64,000 nucleotides of DNA from Astrothelium macrocarpum (taxonomy: Eukaryota; Ascomycota; Dothideomycetes; Trypetheliales; Trypetheliaceae), in NCBI GenBank assembly GCA_021030915.1, contig JAGEMR010000044.1:62001-126000 (forward strand), written 5' to 3'. Shown piece after piece: positions 57,068 through 64,000 of the stretch. The stretch's first letter is position 1. Every line of letters starts with the position of its first letter. The position numbers and the translations under genes were made by a program. The notes beneath the pieces are model-generated. The model worked only from the letters and a program-made list of their open reading frames with translations, had not been told where the DNA came from and ran no database searches.

Positions 57068-58191
57068 TCAACTCCCTGCAATACCTCCAATGATTCTCAA
57101 CCCATTTGGATCTCCTGTGTACGCTAATGCATACCGACTGGGATGCCATCCTACACATTGAGCTCCCTTTTCGCCTGCCGTGCTGATGCTACACGTTGTC
57201 TCATTCGACTCAACATGCGTAACAGTCAACCCACTCCCTTCATCGCTCCCTGCCACCACATAGCTCCCATCAAAACTAAAGCTGACGCTCCGAATGGTTC
57301 CCGTAAACTCGGTTATCGAATATTTGGGCACCCAATCCTGCGTATCCCAGATCACAACCAGCGAATCGCTCCCGCCTGTCGCAAGATAGGCTCCTGTAGG
57401 CGACATGGCGACGCAACGGCAGACAGACGTGTGGCCCCGAATAGTGTGGAGGGGATCAAAGGAGGGGTAATCGAGAATAGAGACGGTGCCGAGGTTCGTT
57501 GCAGTAAAGAGTTCGAGACCGGAGTTGGAGAAGGCAAACGAAGGGGTCTCAATTCGTTGTGGGTACTGTGCCAACTCTGAAAGCATCGATAGAGAGATGG
57601 GAATTAAGGTGTCTTCGCGTTCTTTGCTTCCCTATTTGCTTGTAAATTGAACTCGTCAGTAGCCAATATCTCTTTGATAGCTTCTCACTCTGGTAATTCC
57701 TGTGTAAATGCTAAGAGTGAATTCATTCTCACCTTCCTTTTCTCCGTCCTCCCAACCACCATCTCACTACCGTCTGGCCTCCATGCAATCCTGTACGCCC
57801 CTTGTCCCGATCCACCTACTTTCACCTCTCCCGTCGCCTTCTTTGCCCGTACATCCCATAATCTTACCATGCCATCGGTCCCACAACTCGCCAATTCGGC
57901 TTCCCGTCGTGGGTGGAATGCGACACACTCGACATGACCACCATGACCACGCAGCTCCGTACTGTTCTTTGCTACAGGCCGCTCAGGGTTCCACACGCGA
58001 ACGGTACGTTCAGACGCAGTCGCGATGAGGTTGCCGAGCGGGGACCAGGAGACTGTTGGCGAGACGGAGCGAGATGTGCCTGAGCGGGACGAATTCGGAG
58101 GATGTTCGCTGTAGAGGATGGCTTTTTGTTTGGGGAAGATGGAGGGAAAGGTGGTCGGTGGAAGAGGGGTGCGCGCGCGGGGAGCCGGCAT
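57068..58191 (-). CDS. THO3: THO complex WD40 subunit Tho3/Tex1
   Basis: Two exons (58191-57733, 57631-57068) give 340 residues. Family features are SWSPLGNLIATASERTVRVWNPE, ELRGHGGHVECVAFHPRREAELASCGTDGMVRLWDVRAKK, RIAWRPDGSEMVVG, then in exon 2 GLELFTATNLGTVSILDYPSF, RGHTSVCRCVAMSPTGAYLATGGSDSLVVIWD and VSFSFDGSYVVAGSDEGSG, ending CVGWHPSRYALAYTGD. This is the propeller of THOC3/Tex1, which couples transcription to mRNA export in the THO/TREX complex. The intron joins TEKRK to GSKERED in phase 0 with a TAG acceptor. Confidence 0.88.
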
Positions 58192-58549
58192 GTTGAAATG
58201 AGAATAAGAAAGTGCTCTTTGCTGTGGAACTCAAGACTGGGTGTATCTAAAAATTAACCGGACATGGGTGAAGTGCAACTGAGGTGAAGGGAATTTGTTT
58301 GCTTGGGATGCTGCATGCTCCGCACCTCCCAACCTCGCCTTTACGCCCACCTTATTTTGCCCAAATATTGAGACCTGGGCTGGGACCGGCTGAATGCTTG
58401 GCAGAAACGCTATTTAGTCTCTCGAGCATTTGTTCACTTTCCACAGCTTCCATTCGTTCAAGATAGCTAAAATGGTAAGGGACATGCCCAAAGCACTGCT
58501 GTACCAATGTTCAGAAAACACCCCAAATTCATTGCAAGAACGCTCTGGC
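58192..58549. other. Short intergenic between DNA2 and THO3
   Basis: THO3 promoter and DNA2 3' flank, both on the minus strand. No gene. Confidence 0.5.
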
Positions 58550-61500
58550 TTAAGAGAGCACATCATTCACGATATCTCTTAGCACCCCTCTCTTTCCCAC
58601 AATGCTGTTCTTCCCAACCTTGCCCATCTTACTTGCCTGCTTCGTTACTCCGAATTCCTTCTTAGAGCTCTTGGCCTTTTTGGATGGGCTTCGGCTCGTA
58701 TTCACACCCTGAGAACTGCCACTCCTGTACTTCGCTGGCAGTTGATTCATATTTGACCGCATCCTCTTCGGGCTCAGTGTAGACGGACTGCCTCTCGTAG
58801 GACTCGACTGCGCGATTGAGGAATTCAGAATCCACTCTTCGTGCATTTCTGCAGCACCTTTGGGCAAATCAAACCGCCATCCTTTCACCTCTACCAAATC
58901 CACGAACCGCCGCAATAGTTCGTTTCCACACAGCGTCTGCCGACTACCGAGAATCACTAGTTTACTTCTTGCTCTTGTAAATGCCACATTGACTCGACGC
59001 CAATCCCGCAGCAATTCCCCAACATTCGCTGCTTCGTTGCTCCGCACGCAGCTCAGTACTATAACTTCTTTATCCCTTCCTTGGAAACGATCCGCAGTAT
59101 GCATTTCAACTCCAGGATGATGCTTTAGAACCTGTTTGAGCCGCGCTAGCTGGGAACGATAGAAAGTTATGACGCCAACTTCGGAAGCGGAGATGCCCAT
59201 TGCTACGAGGCATTCGATAAGCTGAGTCGTGAGACGCGCTTCGAGCTCGTTAATTATTCGGGAGCCCCTGGCTTCTTCCTGAGACCCTGGCAGTAGTTCA
59301 TCGGTGTTAGCAAAAGTGACACGGTGCTCGGGATCAAGGAGGCGAGCAATCCAGCAAGAATCCTGACAAATACTAGGGGCTGAGGACTGATTCGACAAAG
59401 CTGCCTGTGTTCCGTGCAAGCGCTGCAGGCCATCTACATTTGGTATTGAGAGACAACGCGAAGCAACTGCATTATTCCCACACTTTAGCCGACCATCGTA
59501 GATGAGTGTGTTAGATAATAACATGATGTCCTGACACATCCGATATTGGTGCTCTAGAGATACCACTGACTCCGGATGTCTATCAGACAAGAGCTTGAAC
59601 AAACTGATGTCTAATCCACCTTCTTGCGCCTTACTGTTCTGTACAAGAGGCGGAAGTTGGTAATGATCGCCAACAAGAACAAATGTCTTGGCCATCCGTA
59701 TGGGCCCCAGACATACAGGTAGTGTAATCTGCGATGCTTCATCTACGATACAGTAGTCAAAGGTTCGCTGTTCGAAAATGTGATGATTAGTACCCAGACA
59801 TGTCGTTGCGACAACCTGTGGACTGGTATAGATGTCGCGCAGTTCTTCGACAGTCTTTCTAGGAACTGCCGATAGCCGAGCAAACTTCTGTACCTCTGGA
59901 TGGATCTTGGCGATGGCTCCTAGGCGAAGGACGTTGATGTCACCGTCCTGATGAAGCTTGAGCAGAATGTTATCTACCGCGGTGTGAGTGTACGAAGTAA
60001 GAAGCACGCTCTTCCCTTTTGCAGCGAGAGCACGAATGATGTACGCAATGGTTGTCGTTTTGCCAGTGCCAGGCATTCCTAGTACCAGTGCATAGTCTTT
60101 GGCTTCCATGACCTTTTTGATAGCCGCCTTTTGATCTGGATTAAGTCCTACTTGACTTGGCGAGTTGGAAAATGCTTGTGTGAATGGATCGGCATTGAAC
60201 TGTGGCGGTTTGTTTTCAACAATCAAAGCCCGTAATTCCTGTGCGTGATAATCGTGTGTCATTATTTGAATCAGATTGTTCCGGACGGTTGCCATGCCGT
60301 TGCTAAACTCGTCTTTATCAAGACGATATATTGCTCCTTCTCGATCACGCCATCGAGATTTGACATCTTCTGTACTTTGACCAAGTTCCATGATCCCAGC
60401 AAAGACTTGATTCGTCTCATCATCGAAGCCGGCCTGCTTAACCCTCGCGTTATGTAGCCTGCGGTCAACAGCAACAGAGATACGACTTCTTCCAATACTG
60501 GTTACATATCCATTTGCCAGTGCAAAGTGTCCTTGCTCATCCGAGATGACAATTGGCTCCCCCACAGTAAGCTGCGATTCGGTGAAAGAGAAGCCTGGGC
60601 GTGTCCTCTGTTTTACAAAGGTGTATTTGAAGCGGTTGATCCTTGAGGAATTGGCTTGCTCCTGGATTGAGTCAGGCTCAAGCACTACTTTGGAAAAACA
60701 TCGTCCTAGCTTTTCGCGTTCGGTACTGAGCATTGTCCAGAGTTCTCGTCTGAGCTTGAACATCTCGGTTTCTTCTTTGGTGAGCAATCGATCCCATTTT
60801 TTGAAAAAGGCCCCGTGAACAGGCGTCAGTCCTGCCACGAGCTCATCAAAGTGCTGCTTTGCGCCGCTTTGCACACCATCACCATCTTCGGCAAGCTTGT
60901 GGTAAATGAAACAAGGTGTTCTGGCGTAACAATTCTTGCATTTGTGCGAGTTCTTGAGCATCGGTGGTAGTTCAAGTTTATCGCGAGCGTAGCATGCAAG
61001 TTCATTTCGCTTCATGATCATATGCCGAAGCTCGTGTCGAACGGCAGGTACTCGCGAGATATCTGATTTTTCCATGTAATAGAGTATTCCGTAGGATACA
61101 TTAATATCGTATCTGTCAGACAAAAGTAAAGTGTACAGAGCAGTCTGGGCTCGATGAGCTGCACCAGCCTTGTCGCTGCCGGTTTTGAGCTCGAACGGCA
61201 CCGTGAGTTTTCTTTGACCATGTTCGTCATGCATCGATACCTCCATCGTTGCGTCAATATTACCCTTCAAACCGTACCTTGGAGACCATATATGTTCTTC
61301 CACATCCAGTAATTTACTGACGGTCATGTAAACATGCTTTCCGGATCTATCTTTAACTGTAGCTCCAGGCTAGATTGTTCGGAGTCAGAATACAGCAAAA
61401 GGGTCTTCTCAATGGAACACTTACACTGGATTTTTCCCTGACGAATAACCTAGCCCATGCTTGTAATTCTGGAAGCTTGGCCCGTAGAGCACCAACGATC

Positions 61501-63778
61501 AACGGCACGGTCAAGTTCAATTCATAGATACTTTCAAGATGTCGAGACGCGATGTCCTCAATTGCCCGTATAAGCCAGTCGGTATGCCACCGATTGGCAG
61601 TCATGGCTGTCTGGAAAAGCTCGTGCAAGATATGACCGTAAACTTGTGACTCGCTGGGACTGTTCGTTGCTTTGATTCGATCTTGGAGAACAGCACGTCG
61701 AGCACATTCGAAAGAATCTGCAACAACTGTTGCAGAAATGAGGTGGTCAGGATACAGAATGATCATGTTGTTCGCATCATCAATCGTGCATTGGCCATCA
61801 CGGGAGAAGTCGCCAATGACGTGTACAAAGGCATTGATCCTACATGGCGTCTCATACCATGATTGGCGAAGGGTGATGGCTTTATTAATCTTGGACTGCT
61901 CTTGTCTCACAAGGACGACCTAGGTCAAATTAGGTTCGGAAGATAAGGGGGTCAGTTCCAGGGTTGTGTACCTTCTCTGTTTGCTTGATGCCATTTTGAT
62001 CAGTGTAATCGCCTTCTGCAACGTCCATAACACGGTACCGTTGGATTGTCCCTGGGGGCTTCTCACTCTCCAGCGCATCAGCGGGTAGGTGGAGGGGTAT
62101 TGGGGAAAGTTTCGCTTACAGGTGGACGAGCTGTGAAAGATGGCCTGTGACTTTGGGTCACCATCACCTCTGCCGTTGTAAATGCTTCATCGTCAATTTC
62201 GCCTCCACCAAAGTCATCTTCATCATCGTCGATCAAGATTGTTTGGCCATTGTTTTTTATTCGAGGGGAATACTCAACAATGTTTTCCGTGACTGTCGAA
62301 GCTCCAGCATTCTCCTGTAGGCCCATGGAATCCCTTGTCTCTGTTTGGTCGCGAGTAGTTTGTGGCCTTGAGTCGTACAGGGATGCAACATTCTCCATGT
62401 CTACGGCAAACAAGTCTTCATCATCGTCAATATCATCAAAGAAGCCCTTTGACTTTTCAGCGTTATCTAGCAAGGGTGAGGCCTGGCGCTTTGGCGGCTG
62501 AGTGACATTGCCATTTGGAGATGCAACTTCATTCACGCACAGTTTTCTGGCTGCTTCTGTCCGGGACGCTGCATGTATCGGACTCTCGTTGGCAAAGTCG
62601 GAGGACATTGGCTGGCACACTCGACCACCTTCCTCGTGTATTTTAAAGCTGGGTGCTAACGAGCGCAAAGCGCTTTTGTTATCAACTTTTTCACTGAACA
62701 ACCCCTCTGAAATCGGTGCTAGCTTTCGAAGAGGAGAAGTCAGTTGAGAAGGGTTATTGTCGAGGATACTGCGTTCAGGCAACGGCGATGAGCTTGGTGG
62801 GTCATCATTTGTATGCGGCACGATAGGCTGCTTCAAGAGCGTCTCCTGCATGCACTCTACGAGGAAGCCAACTCTAGACGTCTTCGAACCGTCTGCAGCA
62901 ACATTGAAAACCTGAAACTCACGATCAGCGACAGCATCTTCAATACGTTCTCTATACACAGCGGCTGTAGTTTTCCTCCTTTTCTTCTGATTGTTTGACA
63001 ATTGGTTTCCCTCACTTGCCCATCTCCTCAGAGCTTTTTTGCCGCCAGAGGCACGGATACCGGGTGATCTGGGAGAAGCTTCATTCATGAGCCGGTTTAA
63101 TGTAGGCTGCGGTAAGACATCGACGGGCTCTCTGCTTGATGCGCCAGGTGCATAACGATTCCACAAGTCTGCTATTGGATCTGCTTGTGGGGTTCGGCGT
63201 ATTTGCTTGATGTGTTCGAAGGGAATGCTTTGTCCTTCTCTACCAAACTGTGCTGATGGATCATGCTGCGAAGAAGCAGGAGAAGAGCTTGCGGCACGTT
63301 TCCTTGACCTACTAACCGGAGTTTTGGTGGTGCTGCCGGAACTGTTCGGTAGCCAGTGGAGCTGGTCTTCGGGAGAGACGTCTTGCGGAACTTGTCGTCT
63401 TGTAGACTCATCAACGTTGCCAATGAGGTCGACGAGCGGCAGTCTTGTGGCTGGGGTCGCAGGCGGGCGTCCTAGCTCTGCTGTGATTTCTACACTAGCA
63501 CCAGCACTCTCATGAGCTCGTGTATCCTGTCCAGTGGTTGTTTGGTAGCCGCTGTTCTGGAACGCATTTTCTTTCTCGATTTCAGACATCTCTGGCACTG
63601 GGGGTCTTCCTTCAATAAATTGAAAGGCCTTTAGTTTTGATCTGCTTTCGACAGATGGCATTATTGGTGTCTGGTTCTCGGCGTGCGATTTGGAAAGGTT
63701 ATGAGGTCGGGTTGGTTGCGCATATTTTCGAGAGGGACGGGCCTGCGGTTCGAAGAATGATCTCTGCCGTGTAGACAT
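58550..63778 (-). CDS. DNA2: DNA replication helicase/nuclease Dna2
   Basis: Four exons (63778-62120, 62058-61972, 61919-61425, 61369-58550) give 1,686 residues. The N-terminus MSTRQRSFFEPQ holds a PIP-box-like QxxxFF motif; about 500 disordered residues with acidic runs follow. The RecB-type nuclease has the first cluster cysteine in ECARR (about 654), the catalytic NIDATMEV (Asp about 786) and FELKTG (Glu/Lys about 808-810), and the other three Fe-S cysteines in CKNCYARTPC (about 892-901). The SF1B helicase has GMPGTGKTT (about 1179), VDEASQ, GDHYQLPPLV, ADRFQGRDKEVIVLSC and RRVNVAFTRAR. The C-terminus is basic. Dna2 cuts long Okazaki flaps and resects DNA ends. All catalytic residues appear intact. 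ATG 63778 is chosen because upstream codons lack ATG. Confidence 0.95.
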
Positions 63779-64000
63779 GGAAGCATGGACGATAATGATA
63801 TGGTCAAGCCCCACGCGTCGCGGAAGACGCGATCCTTGTTTCTCTCATCGGTGGGGGGCTGTTCCGAGACCACGTGATCTATTACGCGCTACCTATCTAC
63901 ATTGGGTACCTAAGGTGAGGTACCTCGGCCAGCTCCAGCCACTCTGTAATCAGCCACTATTACCTACTTACTATCTATCGGGATTCGATCATCTGAGGCT
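63779..64000. promoter_or_regulatory. DNA2 upstream region
   Basis: Contains a GGTACCTAAGGTGAGGTACC stretch (about 63905-63925), a direct/inverted arrangement of GGTACC, and a CACGTG E-box-like hexamer near 63871. The function is not shown. Confidence 0.4.

Noticed and set aside
57143..57580. 145-codon plus-strand frame across THO3
   Set aside because: Antisense shadow of the THO3 second exon, whose WD40 sequence is clear.
1..64000. CRISPR array, rRNA genes, intact transposon or virus-derived genes
   Set aside because: No regularly spaced repeats, no rRNA-like blocks, no transposase, reverse transcriptase or long terminal repeats were seen.

Overview
This is nuclear DNA of a filamentous ascomycete (Pezizomycotina). 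The genes carry many short introns (about 45-110 nt) with GTRNGT donors and CTAAC/CTGAC-type branch sites. The gene families are typical of the group: FunK1 kinase, HET and NACHT proteins, Zn(II)2Cys6 regulator, HsbA-like cell-wall protein, PEX20, SLD3. Several genes near the left end are decayed by C-to-T/G-to-A type changes, as repeat-induced point mutation would leave. The class within Pezizomycotina cannot be fixed from the sequence. Gene models below were built by reading both strands and joining exons at splice sites that keep the frame.

Layout. 1-6.4 kb is an accessory, self/non-self recognition type region: a FunK1 protein kinase gene running off the left edge, a scrap of a MYND finger gene, a wrecked hydrolase-TPR (NLR-like) gene, and a HET-NACHT gene that has lost its start codon and its end. 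6.4-21.8 kb holds a Myb/SANT protein, an SDR, a Whi2-like BTB protein and the translation factor GCN20, separated by two conspicuously GC-rich gene-poor blocks (about 9.6-11.4 and 19.8-21.3 kb), the first ending abruptly in AT-rich DNA. 21.8-32.4 kb has a large disordered protein with a possible Byr4-like region, a GPI-anchored PQQ-dehydrogenase-like secreted protein, and a seven-exon protein with an F-box-like start. 32.7-40.3 kb is a dense housekeeping block: SEC13 and PEX20 diverging from a 245-bp promoter, SLD3, and an F-box-like protein. 41-54.4 kb is again accessory: a type II membrane glycosyltransferase, a GH76 mannanase, an FAD monooxygenase, a Zn(II)2Cys6 regulator diverging from an SDR, and an HsbA-like secreted protein. 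57-63.8 kb has THO3 and DNA2 in tandem on the minus strand.

How genes may work together. SLD3 (replication initiation) and DNA2 (Okazaki flap and end processing) belong to the same broad process but are 20 kb apart and look like ordinary neighbours. The FAD monooxygenase, regulator and SDR at 46.4-51.8 kb could form a small catabolic or secondary-metabolite cluster, but no backbone synthase is present. The left 6.4 kb looks like a graveyard of allorecognition genes. I found no convincing tRNA, rRNA, CRISPR, intact transposon or other clearly new system; the most interesting leads are the decayed NLR/HET genes, unexplained coding-like exons at 11.8-12.2 and 35.6-36.3 kb, and the compositional switch near 11.39 kb.
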